DNA from: Microbacterium suwonense
Lineage (GTDB): Bacteria > Actinomycetota > Actinomycetes > Actinomycetales > Microbacteriaceae
Direction: 5' to 3'
NCBI RefSeq assembly: GCF_030296555.1
Contig: NZ_AP027728.1
Span: 2,170,001-2,234,000 of the forward strand
Length of the DNA: 64,000 bases
Positions 52,918 through 62,260 of the stretch are shown one piece after another (position 1 is the first letter of the stretch; every line of letters begins with the position of its first letter). The translations under genes were made by a program, and so were the position numbers. Below the pieces are notes generated by a model, which worked only from the letters and a program-made list of their open reading frames with translations, did no database searches and was not told the origin of the DNA.

Positions 52918-54354
52918 TCAGATCGCGCGGTCGGCGATGATGCGAGCGTACTCGTGACCGCTCTGCTTGATGGTGCGCTGCTGGGTGTCGTAGTCGACGC
53001 GCACGATCCCGAAGCGCTTGGCGTACCCCCAAGCCCATTCGTAGTTGTCCAGCAGCGACCAGTAGAAGTAGCCGCGCACGTCCGCTCCCTGCTCGACGGC
53101 ATCCAGCGTCGCGGCGACATGATCGCGCAGGAACGCGGTGCGCTCGGCATCCGGCACCTCACCGTCGTCGCCGACCACGTCGTCGTAGGCGACGCCGTTC
53201 TCGGTGACGTACAGCGGCACCTCGGGCGCGTACTCCTCGCCGATGCGCACGAGCAGGCGAGTGAGACCCTCGGGCTGCACCTCCCAGCCCATCCCGGTGC
53301 GCGGCAGCCCGCGCTCGACCCAGTGGATGCCCTCGTCGGACGGGAACGGCGATGCGGTCCGGCGCTGCTGACCTGGCGTCTCGTGCGGGTTGGTCTCGAC
53401 CGGCTCGCCGTCGGGACCCGGCTGCGGATGCCCGGACAGCAGCTCGCCATGGTAGTAGTTGATGCCCAGCGCGTCGAGCGGGCTGGAGATGGCCTCCAGA
53501 TCTTCGGGCCTGACGGCTTCCTGCCAGGCCGAGACCGCCGCCGCGTCGACCTTGCGGATGTCGCGGACGATGTCGGCCGGGTAGGCGCCGCGGAAGAGCG
53601 GGTCGAGGAACCAGCGGTTGAACTGCCCGTCGATGCGGCGCGCGGCGTCGACGTCGAGCGGGTCGGCGACATCGGCGGCATCGGCCACGGTGAGGTTCAG
53701 GGTGATGCCGAGGTCGAGCTCGGGGGCGCGCTCGCGCAGCGCCTGCACCGCGCGTCCGTGCGAGAGCAGCAGGTGGTGCGAGGCGAGAAGCCCGTCGCGG
53801 ATGCTGGTGCGCCCGGGCGCGTGCACGCCGGCGGTGTAGGAGAGGAACGACGAGCACCACGGCTCGTTCATCGTGGTCCAGTGCTGCACGCGGTCGCCGA
53901 GGGCATCGTGCACGCTGAGTGCGTAGTCCACGAAACGATCCACGATGTCGCGATTGGTCCAGCCGCCCTGGTCCTCGAGCGCCTGTGGCATGTCCCAGTG
54001 GTGCAGGGTGAGCCACGGCACGATGTCGGCTGCGAGCAGCTCGTCCACGAGGCGCTCGTAGAAGTCGATGCCGGCGGCGTTGACCGCTCCGCCGTCCGGG
54101 CGCACCCGCGACCAGGAGGTGGAGAAGCGGTAGGTCTGCAGGCCGAGCTCCTTCATGAGCGCCACATCGTCGCGGTAGCGGTGATAGTGGTCGCAGGCGA
54201 CATCGCCGTTGTCGGCGTTCACCACGGCGCCGGGCACACGCGAGAAGGCGTCCCAGATGGAGGCGGTCCGGCCGTCTTCGAAGGCGGCGCCCTCGATCTG
54301 GTAGGCGGCCGTGGCAGCACCGAAAAGGAAGCCGTCAGGGAAGGATCGGGTCAT
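52918..54354 (-). CDS. GH1 beta-glucosidase
   Basis: A 478-residue cytoplasmic glycosidase (no signal peptide) releasing glucose from cellobiose or similar beta-glucosides. N-terminal FPDGFLFGAATAAYQIEGAA, acid/base Glu in WTTMNEPWCS and nucleophile in PLYVTENGVAYDD are diagnostic. ATG 54354 is the first start with family similarity; the frame runs on upstream without it. Operon with the LacI gene. Confidence 0.95.
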   Translation of the reverse strand: MTRSFPDGFLFGAATAAYQIEGAAFEDGRTASIWDAFSRVPGAVVNADNGDVACDHYHRYRDDVALMKELGLQTYRFSTSWSRVRPDGGAVNAAGIDFYERLVDELLAADIVPWLTLHHWDMPQALEDQGGWTNRDIVDRFVDYALSVHDALGDRVQHWTTMNEPWCSSFLSYTAGVHAPGRTSIRDGLLASHHLLLSHGRAVQALRERAPELDLGITLNLTVADAADVADPLDVDAARRIDGQFNRWFLDPLFRGAYPADIVRDIRKVDAAAVSAWQEAVRPEDLEAISSPLDALGINYYHGELLSGHPQPGPDGEPVETNPHETPGQQRRTASPFPSDEGIHWVERGLPRTGMGWEVQPEGLTRLLVRIGEEYAPEVPLYVTENGVAYDDVVGDDGEVPDAERTAFLRDHVAATLDAVEQGADVRGYFYWSLLDNYEWAWGYAKRFGIVRVDYDTQQRTIKQSGHEYARIIADRAI

Positions 54355-54377
54355 GTACTCATGATGCCATGACTCTC

Positions 54378-54391
54378 TGGGAGCGCTCCCA
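54378..54391. promoter_or_regulatory. CebR-type operator
   Basis: Perfect 14-base palindrome TGGGAGCGCTCCCA, 23 bases before the beta-glucosidase ATG. Identical to the consensus described for the Streptomyces cellobiose repressor CebR. Confidence 0.85.
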
Positions 54392-54430
54392 CGGATCTGA
54401 TCCGATCCGCGCCTCCGGTACCCTTGCCGA

Positions 54431-54949
54431 GTGAGTCCTGAACTGGCGCGTGCTGAGTCGCTGATCCGATCGATCCCCGACCATCCGAGTCCCGGCATCC
54501 TGTTCCGCGACATCACTCCCCTGCTCGCTGACGCCGATGCGCTGCAGGCGACGACCGAGGCGCTCGTCACCCCGTTCGCGGGTACATTCGACGTCGTCGC
54601 CGGAGTGGAAGCACGCGGCTTCATCCTGGCCGGAAGCGCAGCCGTCGTGGCGGGCACCGGCCTGGTGCCGATCCGCAAGGCGGGCAAGCTGCCCCGCCCC
54701 GCGGCATCCGTCGACTACGCACTGGAATACGGCACCGCGACGATCGAGATGCACGACGATCTGCCCGCCGGTACACGCATTCTGCTGATCGACGATGTGC
54801 TCGCCACGGGCGGCACCCTCGATGCGGGTCGTCAGCTGATCGAGCGCCTGGGGTACGTGGTCGCCGGCATCAGCGTGCTGTTCGAGATCGAGGGGCTGGG
54901 CGGGCGCGAGGTCGTCGGCGACGTGCACACCGTGTTCCGCTCCGCCTGA
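54431..54949 (+). CDS. apt: Adenine phosphoribosyltransferase
   Basis: A 172-residue salvage enzyme making AMP from adenine and PRPP. DHPSPGILFRDITPLLAD, VAGVEARGFILAGSAA and the PRPP loop ILLIDDVLATGGTLDA are characteristic. GTG 54431 stands six bases behind TACCCT (54419-54424), so the mRNA is leaderless. Confidence 0.95.
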   Translation: MSPELARAESLIRSIPDHPSPGILFRDITPLLADADALQATTEALVTPFAGTFDVVAGVEARGFILAGSAAVVAGTGLVPIRKAGKLPRPAASVDYALEYGTATIEMHDDLPAGTRILLIDDVLATGGTLDAGRQLIERLGYVVAGISVLFEIEGLGGREVVGDVHTVFRSA

Positions 54950-54962
54950 GAACCCCACGGAG

Positions 54963-55634
54963 TCAGGGTGCGGCGGGCGGCTTGGCGAGGTCGGCCGGAG
55001 CGTCGCCGCGTTCGATGGCCGAGCGGATGGACGCCGCTGCGTGCGCGAGACTGCTCACGGCGACCAGCTGACGCGCCCGGGCGTTGATCGCGAGCAGCAG
55101 TCGCCGAGCCACCTCGTCCGGCGAGCCCTCAGGTCCCAGTGCAGCGATGTTGCGGCCGGCCAGCGGCTCCACGGCATCCGCGTACTCCATCAGCTCTGCG
55201 ACGTCGTAGTCCAGCCCCACCTCCGCCGCCTGAGCCAGCGCGAAGGTGAGCCCACGCTCAGCCGCACCGGGGTACCCACGCCAGTCACGGCGGCGCATCA
55301 GCTCATAGGTGCGCTCACGGAAGTCAGCGTAGGCAGGGTCATCGGCGATGTCCTCGGGAACGCCGAGCGCGAGTTCCTGGCAGGCGTTCATGACGTTCAG
55401 CGTCGTGCTGCCCGGGGCGTCGATCAGCGCTGTCAGCGAGCGGATCGCCTGAGTCGAGGCGCCGTACACGTCGCGCAGCACCAGGATCAGCCGTGCCCGG
55501 TCGACGTGCCGCTGCTCGTAGACGGCGGTGGTGGGGTTGCGCAGGCGGCCGGACGGCATGATGCCGACGCGGATCCAGTGCTTCAGCGTCGTGGTGCTCA
55601 CACCGCTCTTCTCGGCCAGCTTGCTGAGCTTCAT
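54963..55634 (-). CDS. MerR-family regulator
   Basis: A 223-residue regulator. The N-terminal helix-turn-helix is clear (MKLSKLAEKSGVSTTTLKHW, RVGIMPSGRLRNPTTAVY); the C-terminal 140 residues are helical with no recognised ligand domain. ATG 55634 has GGAGGGACG upstream. Convergent with apt; target unknown. Confidence 0.82.
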   Translation of the reverse strand: MKLSKLAEKSGVSTTTLKHWIRVGIMPSGRLRNPTTAVYEQRHVDRARLILVLRDVYGASTQAIRSLTALIDAPGSTTLNVMNACQELALGVPEDIADDPAYADFRERTYELMRRRDWRGYPGAAERGLTFALAQAAEVGLDYDVAELMEYADAVEPLAGRNIAALGPEGSPDEVARRLLLAINARARQLVAVSSLAHAAASIRSAIERGDAPADLAKPPAAP

Positions 55635-55886
55635 CGTCCGTCCCTCCGTCGTCCCGACAGCACCATGGAATTGGAGAGTCCGCCCCCGCCGCACTCTCCA
55701 CGATGCGCGTGCTGTGCGATGACTCTAGCCTGCTTGTGACGGGGGGACTGCTCTCGACCGTGGGGACGTGTGCGGGAGCACGAGGAGATGGGGCACCTCG
55801 ATGGCGCCTGGGCGGAGTACTGAGGGGGCGGATCCGCCCGGGCGCACCTCCCCGAGTCACGGTGCGGGTGCGTCGGCGTGATCGCC

Positions 55887-55892
55887 TAGAAT
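55887..55892 (+). promoter_or_regulatory. -10 box of leaderless purSQ
   Basis: TAGAAT, then seven bases to ATG 55900. The 265 bases between the merR and purS starts hold no other recognisable feature. Confidence 0.55.
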
Positions 55893-55899
55893 CTCAGGT

Positions 55900-56144
55900 A
55901 TGCCCACCATCGTCGTCGACGTCATGCCCAAGGCCGAACTTCTCGACCCGCAGGGGAAGGCCGTCTCCGGCGCCTTCGCCCGCCTGGGCGTCGAGAGCTT
56001 CACTCAGGTGCGCATCGGCAAGCGCTTCGAGCTCACCGTCGACGGCGAGGTCACCGATGAGGTGCTCGCCGAGGCTCGCCGCGTGGCCGAGGACGTGCTC
56101 TCCAACTCCGTGATCGAGGACGTCGTGGGAGTCGAGGTCGCGGA

Positions 56145-56148
<4 letters not shown>
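55900..56148 (+). CDS. purS: FGAM synthase subunit PurS
   Basis: An 82-residue subunit of phosphoribosylformylglycinamidine synthase: [20 protein letters not shown], then VGKRF-like [10 protein letters not shown]. It forms the ammonia-channelling complex with PurQ and PurL. Overlaps purQ by four bases. purL does not follow purQ here and must lie elsewhere. Confidence 0.95.
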
Positions 56149-56852
<704 letters not shown>

Positions 56853-56885
56853 CCCGCGTTCTCGTCGCGCCCAGCCCACAGCCTC

Positions 56886-57317
56886 TCAGATGCCTGCGGG
56901 TGGCCAGACGCCGATGACCACGGCCATCACCAGCACGGTGATGAGCTCATGCGCGATGTTCAGCGTGGTCAGCTTGGTGCTGCGCCCCTCGAACGCGTCA
57001 TGCGTTATCAGGCGCGCGGCGGTGAACCCCGCCCACAGCATGACCGCCGTCACCAGTGAGGCCCAGAAGTACGAGCCCTCGTAGAAGTGCCAGGCGATCG
57101 ACGACGCACCGGCGAGCACCCACGCGGTGATGAAGGTCACGATCACCGTGGTGATCATCGGCCACAGCACGCCGCGAGACGGCTTGTCGAGGTCGACGTC
57201 CGCCAGCTTCGCCCACCGCGCGCCCATCACACCCCGGGCGTACCAGATCGCCCCGACGATCATGCTCGCCACCGTCGCGATCAGCACCGCCCAGTAGTTG
57301 ATCTCCGGAATCGTCAT
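56886..57317 (-). CDS. DUF1761 membrane protein
   Basis: A 143-residue four-helix membrane protein: YWAVLIATVASMIVGAIWY, WPMITTVIVTFITAWVLAGA, a YFWASLVTAVMLWAGF segment and a last helix ITVLVMAVVIGVW. DUF1761, function unknown. ATG 57317 has a strong AAGGAGG. Convergent with purQ. Confidence 0.85.
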   Translation of the reverse strand: MTIPEINYWAVLIATVASMIVGAIWYARGVMGARWAKLADVDLDKPSRGVLWPMITTVIVTFITAWVLAGASSIAWHFYEGSYFWASLVTAVMLWAGFTAARLITHDAFEGRSTKLTTLNIAHELITVLVMAVVIGVWPPAGI

Positions 57318-57417
57318 GGGAGCCTCCTTGCCCTGGGCCCAGGCTACCTGCAGGCTCTCCCGCCGACCACCCCTCGCTCTCACTGCGAGGGCGCGCACGG
57401 AGGTCTATGGTCGAATC

Positions 57418-58353
57418 GTGAGCCTTCTCGTGACCGTCCCCACCGACCGCCTCGCCACGAACATCGGGGAGCTTCCCGAGGGAGTGGAGGTGAAGGTCTG
57501 GGACATGAAGACCCCCGCCCCGGCCGACCGGCTCGACATCGTCGTGCCTCCCTACATGGGCTCCGCCGGATCCCTGGACGCCCTGAAGGGGTTGAGCGTC
57601 GGGCTCGTGCAGAGCCAGTCGATCGGGTACGACGGCGTCGCCGAGATCCTGCCCGCCGGAATGCCGTTCGCGAACGCTGCGAGCGTGCATGAGGCGTCGA
57701 CCGCTGAACTCGCCGTCGGGCTCATGATCGCCTCGCAGCGCCGGTTCCCGCGATTCATGCACGGACAGGACCGCGGGGAGTGGGCGCCGGTCTTCGCCGA
57801 GAGCCTGGCCGACCGGCGGGTGCTGATGGTCGGCTTCGGAGGCGTCGGGCAGGCCATCGCGCGCCGGCTCGTACCCTTCGAGGTCACCATGACCGCGCTC
57901 GCCCGCACCGCGCGCACCGAAACCTTCGAGGGACTCGGAGAGATCGCCGTGCACGGCATCGACGAACTGCCGACGCTGCTGCCGGATGCCGAGATCGTCG
58001 TGCTGAGCCTGCCAGGCAACGCGCACACGCACCACCTCTTCGATGCGGAGATGATCGCGCGCATGGCGCCGGACGCGCTGCTCGTGAACGTCGGCCGCGG
58101 TCCGCTCATCGACACGGATGCCTTGGTGATGGCCCTGCAAGAGGGACGCATCCGTGCAGCATCCGACGTCTTCGAGCAGGAGCCGCTGCCTGCCGGGCAT
58201 CCGCTCTGGAGCGCGCCGAACCTGATCATCACGCCGCATGGCGGCGGTGCGTCAACGGCGATGAACCCGCGTATGGCGCGCCTGGTGCGCACTCAGATCG
58301 AGCGGATGCTGGCCGGCGAGCCGCCCGTGAACGTGGTCATCCCGGCATCCTGA
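57418..58353 (+). CDS. D-isomer-specific 2-hydroxyacid dehydrogenase
   Basis: A 311-residue NAD-dependent oxidoreductase. The nucleotide motif is VLMVGFGGVGQAIARRL. Catalytic residues lie in LVNVGRGPLIDTDAL (Arg), FEQEPL (Glu) and IITPHGGG (His). The substrate (D-2-hydroxyacid or a phosphoglycerate-like acid) is not predictable. GTG 57418 lies six bases behind TATGGT (57406-57411): leaderless. Confidence 0.9.
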   Translation: MSLLVTVPTDRLATNIGELPEGVEVKVWDMKTPAPADRLDIVVPPYMGSAGSLDALKGLSVGLVQSQSIGYDGVAEILPAGMPFANAASVHEASTAELAVGLMIASQRRFPRFMHGQDRGEWAPVFAESLADRRVLMVGFGGVGQAIARRLVPFEVTMTALARTARTETFEGLGEIAVHGIDELPTLLPDAEIVVLSLPGNAHTHHLFDAEMIARMAPDALLVNVGRGPLIDTDALVMALQEGRIRAASDVFEQEPLPAGHPLWSAPNLIITPHGGGASTAMNPRMARLVRTQIERMLAGEPPVNVVIPAS

Positions 58354-58392
58354 CACACCCGGATCGAACCGATTCGATGCAGCACTACCGTA

Positions 58393-58409
58393 CTTGCAAG
58401 CGCTTCCAG
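58393..58409. promoter_or_regulatory. LacI-type operator before alpha-glucosidase
   Basis: Near-palindromic CTTGCAAGCGCTTCCAG centred on the AGCGCT core of LacI-family operators. It ends directly against the -10 box TAGCCT (58410-58415), so binding would block transcription. The LacI gene at 60186 is the likely regulator. Confidence 0.65.
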
Positions 58410-58421
58410 TAGCCTGGGTGC

Positions 58422-60083
58422 ATGGCACAGCTCGAACAGGTCGCTTCCCCCGGCTCCGAATGGTGGCGCACAGCCGTCATCTACCAGATCTATCCCCGCT
58501 CCTTCGCCGATGCCTCCGGCGACGGCATCGGCGATCTTCCCGGCATCACCAGCCGGCTCGACGACCTGAAGAGCCTGGGCGTCGACGCGATCTGGCTGAG
58601 CCCGTTCATGACCAGCCCGCAGAAGGATGCCGGCTACGACGTCGCCGATTACCGCGATGTCGACCCGCTGTTCGGCACGCTCGCCGACTTCGACGAGATG
58701 CTCAATGCGGCGCACACCCGCGGCATCCGTGTCATCGTCGATCTCGTTCCGAACCACTCCTCCGACCAGCACGTCTGGTTCCAGGAGGCGCTGAAGGCGG
58801 CGCCCGGAAGCCGCGAGCGGGCGCGCTACGTCTTCCGCGACGGTCGCGGCGAGAACGGCGAGCTGCCGCCCAATAACTGGGAGAGCGTGTTCGGCGGGGG
58901 CATGTGGCAGCGCGTGACCGAGGCCGACGGGACCCCGGGACAGTGGTACCTGCACATCTTCGACGCCAGCCAGCCCGACTTCGACTGGACCAACGAAGAA
59001 GTGCGCGAGGAGTTCCGCAGCATCCTGCGCTTCTGGCTCGATCGCGGCGTCGACGGCTTCCGCGTCGACGTGGCGCACGGCATGATCAAGGAGGCCGGCC
59101 TGCCCGACTACGCGCCGGTGGCGGATGCCGACTCGATGGGCGGCGGCGAGCAGAACGTGCCGTACTGGGGCCAGGACGGTGTTCACGACATCTATCGCGA
59201 CTGGCACAAGGTGCTCGCCGAGTACGACGGCGACAGGGCGCTGTGCGGAGAGGCCTGGCTGCCGACCCTCGAGAAGACCGCCCTGTGGGTGCGGCCCGAC
59301 GAGATGCACCAGACGTTCAACTTCCCGTACCTGATGACGCCGTGGGATGCCGAGGCGCTGCGCAACGTCATCCGCGAGTCGCTCGACGCGTTCGGCGCGG
59401 TGGGCGCGCCCAGCACCTGGGTGCTCTCGAACCACGATGTCATCCGGCACGCCTCCCGCCTGGCGCTGACCGCCGACAGCCCGCAGGGCGAGGGGATCGG
59501 GCCGAAGTCCGCCGGCAAGCCCGACCCGGTGATCGGCCTGTCGCGTGGCCGCGCCGCCACGACCGTCATGCTCTCGCTGCCCGGCTCGGCGTACGTGTAT
59601 CAGGGTGAGGAGCTCGGCCTGCCCGAGGCGATGGAGATCCCCGACGAGTTCCGTCAGGATCCCACCTGGTTCCGCACGAACGGCGAGCGGTACGGTCGCG
59701 ACGGATGCCGGGTGCCGCTGCCCTGGACTGCCGAGGGGAAGGCATTCGGGTTCAACGACACCGGTGCGTCGTGGCTGCCTCAGCCGGCCGAGTGGGCGGC
59801 GTTCGCCCGAGACGTCGAGGAGACGCAGCCCGACTCGACGCTGAGCCTGTACCGATCGCTGCTGGCCGAGCGCCGTGCGCGATCGCTGGGTTCAGGTTCG
59901 CTGGTGTGGGACGATGTGGATGCCGATGCCGTGGCGTTCCACCGCGGCGACCTGCACATCGTGGCGAACCTCGGCGCCGAGCCGATCGAGCTGGGTGACG
60001 ACGTGACGTTCGTCATCCAGAGCGAGCCGTTCGCCGGCACCGCCCTTCCCCCGAACACCGCCGCCTGGTTCACCAGGGCCTGA
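58422..60083 (+). CDS. GH13 alpha-glucosidase
   Basis: A 553-residue cytoplasmic alpha-amylase-family enzyme hydrolysing alpha-glucosides such as maltose or isomaltose. WWRTAVIYQIYPRSFADASG, VDLVPNHSS, the nucleophile in GFRVDVAHG, the acid Glu in LCGEAWLP and LSNHDVIRH are the conserved regions. ATG 58422 follows TAGCCT by six bases. It is divergent from nothing and followed by a LacI regulator. Confidence 0.94.
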   Translation: MAQLEQVASPGSEWWRTAVIYQIYPRSFADASGDGIGDLPGITSRLDDLKSLGVDAIWLSPFMTSPQKDAGYDVADYRDVDPLFGTLADFDEMLNAAHTRGIRVIVDLVPNHSSDQHVWFQEALKAAPGSRERARYVFRDGRGENGELPPNNWESVFGGGMWQRVTEADGTPGQWYLHIFDASQPDFDWTNEEVREEFRSILRFWLDRGVDGFRVDVAHGMIKEAGLPDYAPVADADSMGGGEQNVPYWGQDGVHDIYRDWHKVLAEYDGDRALCGEAWLPTLEKTALWVRPDEMHQTFNFPYLMTPWDAEALRNVIRESLDAFGAVGAPSTWVLSNHDVIRHASRLALTADSPQGEGIGPKSAGKPDPVIGLSRGRAATTVMLSLPGSAYVYQGEELGLPEAMEIPDEFRQDPTWFRTNGERYGRDGCRVPLPWTAEGKAFGFNDTGASWLPQPAEWAAFARDVEETQPDSTLSLYRSLLAERRARSLGSGSLVWDDVDADAVAFHRGDLHIVANLGAEPIELGDDVTFVIQSEPFAGTALPPNTAAWFTRA

Positions 60084-60107
60084 CCGGAATCCATCCATGA
60101 CCTCACC

Positions 60108-60176
60108 GCCCGTCTATTTGTGCCAAACGCGTGCGAAATGGCACTATGTCCCTGCATTCGGCACAAATAGACGGGC
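60108..60176. repeat. Long hairpin, family C (copy 2)
   Basis: Perfect 17-base arms GCCCGTCTATTTGTGCC (60108-60124) and complement (60160-60176), loop 35 bases. The arm matches the 20717 element at 12 of 15 positions. Between the alpha-glucosidase and its LacI gene. Confidence 0.8.
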
Positions 60177-60185
60177 CCTTTCGAC

Positions 60186-61187
60186 ATGGTGAGTATCGAC
60201 GAGGTCGCGAAGCTCGCGGGGCTGTCGACTGCGACCGTGTCGCGCGCGCTCAGCGGACGCGGGCATGTATCACCGGCGTCCCGAGAACGGGTGTACACCG
60301 CCGCCGAGAGCCTCGGATATGTGGTGTCGTCGCGGGCGTCGAGCCTGGCATCCGGCCGCACGAAGAACGTCGGTGTGATCGTCCCGTTCCTGGACCGCTG
60401 GTTCTTCAGCACCGTCCTCTCGGGCGCGACGAGCGCGCTCATGCGCGCGGGCTACGACAGCACGCTGTACAACATCACCGCCGACGCCGCCGTGCGGCAG
60501 GAGGTGTTCTCGACGTTCCTGCGCCGACAGCGGGTGGATGCCGTCGTGGCAGTCTCGATCGAACTCGACCAGGACGAGACCGGGCAGCTGCTGGATCTAG
60601 GGCTGCCGGTGATCGCGATCGGCGGCCCCAACTCGCGGCTGCGCACGCTCACCGTCGACAACACTGCCGTCGCCCGCCTGGCCACCCAGCACCTGATCGG
60701 CCTCGGTCATCGTGACATCGCGCACATCGGCGCGAGTCCCGAGTTCGACATGGACTTCCACATCCCCACGCAGCGTCGGCTCGGCTTCGAGCAAGCACTG
60801 GCGGATGCCGGCATCACCCAGAACCCGGCGTTCCTCGAGCCGGCCGACTTCACGGTCGACGGGGGCTTCCGCGCGGCCAAGCAGCTGCTGGGACGACCGG
60901 GACCACGACCGACGGCGATCTTCGCCGCATCCGACGAGATGGCGATCGGCGCCATCCTCGCCGCCCGCGATCTGGGATTCCGGGTGCCGCAGGACCTCTC
61001 CATCGTCGGGATCGACGGACACGAGCTCGGGGAGTTCTTCCAGCTCACCACGGTCGATCAGTTCCCGATCGCGCAGGGTGAGCGTGCGGCTGCAGCGATC
61101 CTCGCGCAGCTGGAGCAGACGGATGCCGAGATCGGCGGAGACCTGCCCTTCGAGCTCATCGTGCGGGGGACGACCGCGCGCGCCTAG
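60186..61187 (+). CDS. LacI-family repressor of the alpha-glucosidase
   Basis: A 333-residue regulator: HTH VSIDEVAKLAGLSTATVSRA, then a sugar-binding domain (NVGVIVPFLDRWFFSTVLSG, TAIFAASDEMAIGAI). It follows the GH13 gene and probably binds the AGCGCT-centred site at 58393-58409. ATG 60186 has no clear ribosome site. The family C hairpin just before it may limit read-through from the GH13 gene. Confidence 0.9.
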   Translation: MVSIDEVAKLAGLSTATVSRALSGRGHVSPASRERVYTAAESLGYVVSSRASSLASGRTKNVGVIVPFLDRWFFSTVLSGATSALMRAGYDSTLYNITADAAVRQEVFSTFLRRQRVDAVVAVSIELDQDETGQLLDLGLPVIAIGGPNSRLRTLTVDNTAVARLATQHLIGLGHRDIAHIGASPEFDMDFHIPTQRRLGFEQALADAGITQNPAFLEPADFTVDGGFRAAKQLLGRPGPRPTAIFAASDEMAIGAILAARDLGFRVPQDLSIVGIDGHELGEFFQLTTVDQFPIAQGERAAAAILAQLEQTDAEIGGDLPFELIVRGTTARA

Positions 61188-61215
61188 TGCACCAGCATCC
61201 GCCCTGACCCCCTTC

Positions 61216-61340
61216 CGAGACTTCCTCTCCAGCGTGAGACTTCCTCTCCGGCATGAGACTCGTCGGCGCACACGCTGTCTCGTGCTGGGAGGGAAGTCTC
61301 GTGCCCGGAAGGAAGTCTCGCGCCCGGAGGGAAGTCTCGG
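61216..61340. repeat. Cruciform array of 19-base units (copy 2)
   Basis: Two 19-base units (61216-61234 CGAGACTTCCTCTCCAGCG and 61235-61253) and a degenerate third are mirrored by units in opposite sense (GAAGTCTCGTGCCCGG and relatives, to 61340). Same unit length and GAGACTTC core as 35432-35565. Confidence 0.8.
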
Positions 61341-61355
61341 CGGGGCGGATCGCCC

Positions 61356-61427
61356 TCACACCACGGTGAACTCCGCCGCGAGCAGATCCTGCTCGCGCGA
61401 GGACGGCCCGACCAGCAGGGTGAACTC
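61356..61427 (-). pseudogene. C-terminal fragment of a GH3-type beta-glucosidase
   Basis: The minus strand reads GEFTLLVGPSSREQDLLAAE then FTVV and stop. This is the typical C-terminal end (fibronectin III-like domain) of GH3 beta-glucosidases. Nothing of the catalytic domains remains. It abuts, head to head, the C-terminal part of a TetR gene, as if one deletion removed the 5' ends of two divergent genes. Confidence 0.5.
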
Positions 61428-61694
61428 CCCTCGCACTTCGAAGAGCGCTACACGACCCTGCGTCGTGAGGTCAGCGAAGCCTTCCAGGTGCTGTGCGCCG
61501 CAGAGGGCGTCACCGACGTCGACTCGATCACGGCCGCATCCGCGAGCATCCTCGCCGTCATGGACGGCCTGCAGCTGCAATGGCTGCTGCATCCCGAGAT
61601 CGTCGACCTGGGCGAGGCCAGCGAGTTCGCGATCACCGCGATCGTCAACGGTGTGCTGCATCCGGGAGCCCCGCTGGAGTCCTACCGGCACTGA
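61425..61694 (+). pseudogene. C-terminal fragment of a TetR-family regulator
   Basis: Reads ELPSHFEERYTTLRREVSEA, then VMDGLQLQWLLHPEIVDLGE to the stop. This is the ligand-domain end of TetR regulators that usually accompany glycosidase genes. The DNA-binding N-terminus is missing and no start or ribosome site precedes it. Read as a remnant. Confidence 0.6.
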
Positions 61695-61709
61695 GGCCGG
61701 ATACGCAGA

Positions 61710-61740
61710 ACCGGCCCCGGCGTAATGCCGGAGCCGGTTC
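61710..61740. terminator. Bidirectional terminator before cspA
   Basis: Thirteen-base arms with one mismatch (AACCGGCCCCGGC and GCCGGAGCCGGTT), loop GTAAT, between the TetR remnant and the cspA stop. Confidence 0.7.
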
Positions 61741-61752
61741 GAGTCGCGTCGC

Positions 61753-61956
61753 TCAGAGACCGCGGATGTTCATCGCCTGCATGCCCTTGGGGCCACGCTC
61801 AGCGTCGAATTCCACCTTCTGGTTCTCGGTGAGCTCCTTGAAGCCCGAGGATGCGATCGCCGAGTAGTGGGCGAAAAGGTCGGCGGAGCCGTCATCGGGA
61901 GCGATGAACCCGAAGCCCTTTTCGGTGTTGAACCATTTCACAGTGCCAGTGGCCAT
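61753..61956 (-). CDS. cspA: Cold-shock protein (CspA family)
   Basis: A 67-residue RNA-chaperone of the cold-shock domain family. [20 protein letters not shown] contains RNP1 (KGFGFI) and LFAHYSAI the RNP2-like strand. ATG 61956 has AGAAAGAAG upstream. The preceding 200 bases lack a gene and could form the long cold-sensing leader typical of csp mRNAs. Confidence 0.95.
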   Translation of the reverse strand: MATGTVKWFNTEKGFGFIAPDDGSADLFAHYSAIASSGFKELTENQKVEFDAERGPKGMQAMNIRGL

Positions 61957-62260
61957 GTGTTTCTTCTTTCTGTTGATCTGGCCGCCGCAGCGACCGGGGT
62001 GCCGAGCCGGTACGTCCGACGGGCACGTCTTGGGTGCGATGCGAGGCATTGCACAGGAGCGGGAGGAGATGACCTGCCCCGCGGAACTCACACGCAGGAG
62101 AGGAAGGATGATCGGGCCGCACGCGACTTGGTCACGGGCCATGAGGAGAGTGATTCCTCCGGTGGAGGACATGCAACCGTACCACGGCCACCGGTGAGGC
62201 GCACACAGGGCAGTGATACTGCACCTGTCCGGGAGGCAGGCTGATGGCTAGGCTCGCGAC
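61957..62260. promoter_or_regulatory. Divergent region: cspA leader and amidohydrolase promoter
   Basis: About 300 bases without a gene. A minus-strand TACGGT at 62177-62182 would start cspA mRNA near 62170, giving a leader of about 210 bases. On the plus strand TAGGCT (62249-62254) is followed by six bases and ATG 62261. Confidence 0.45.
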
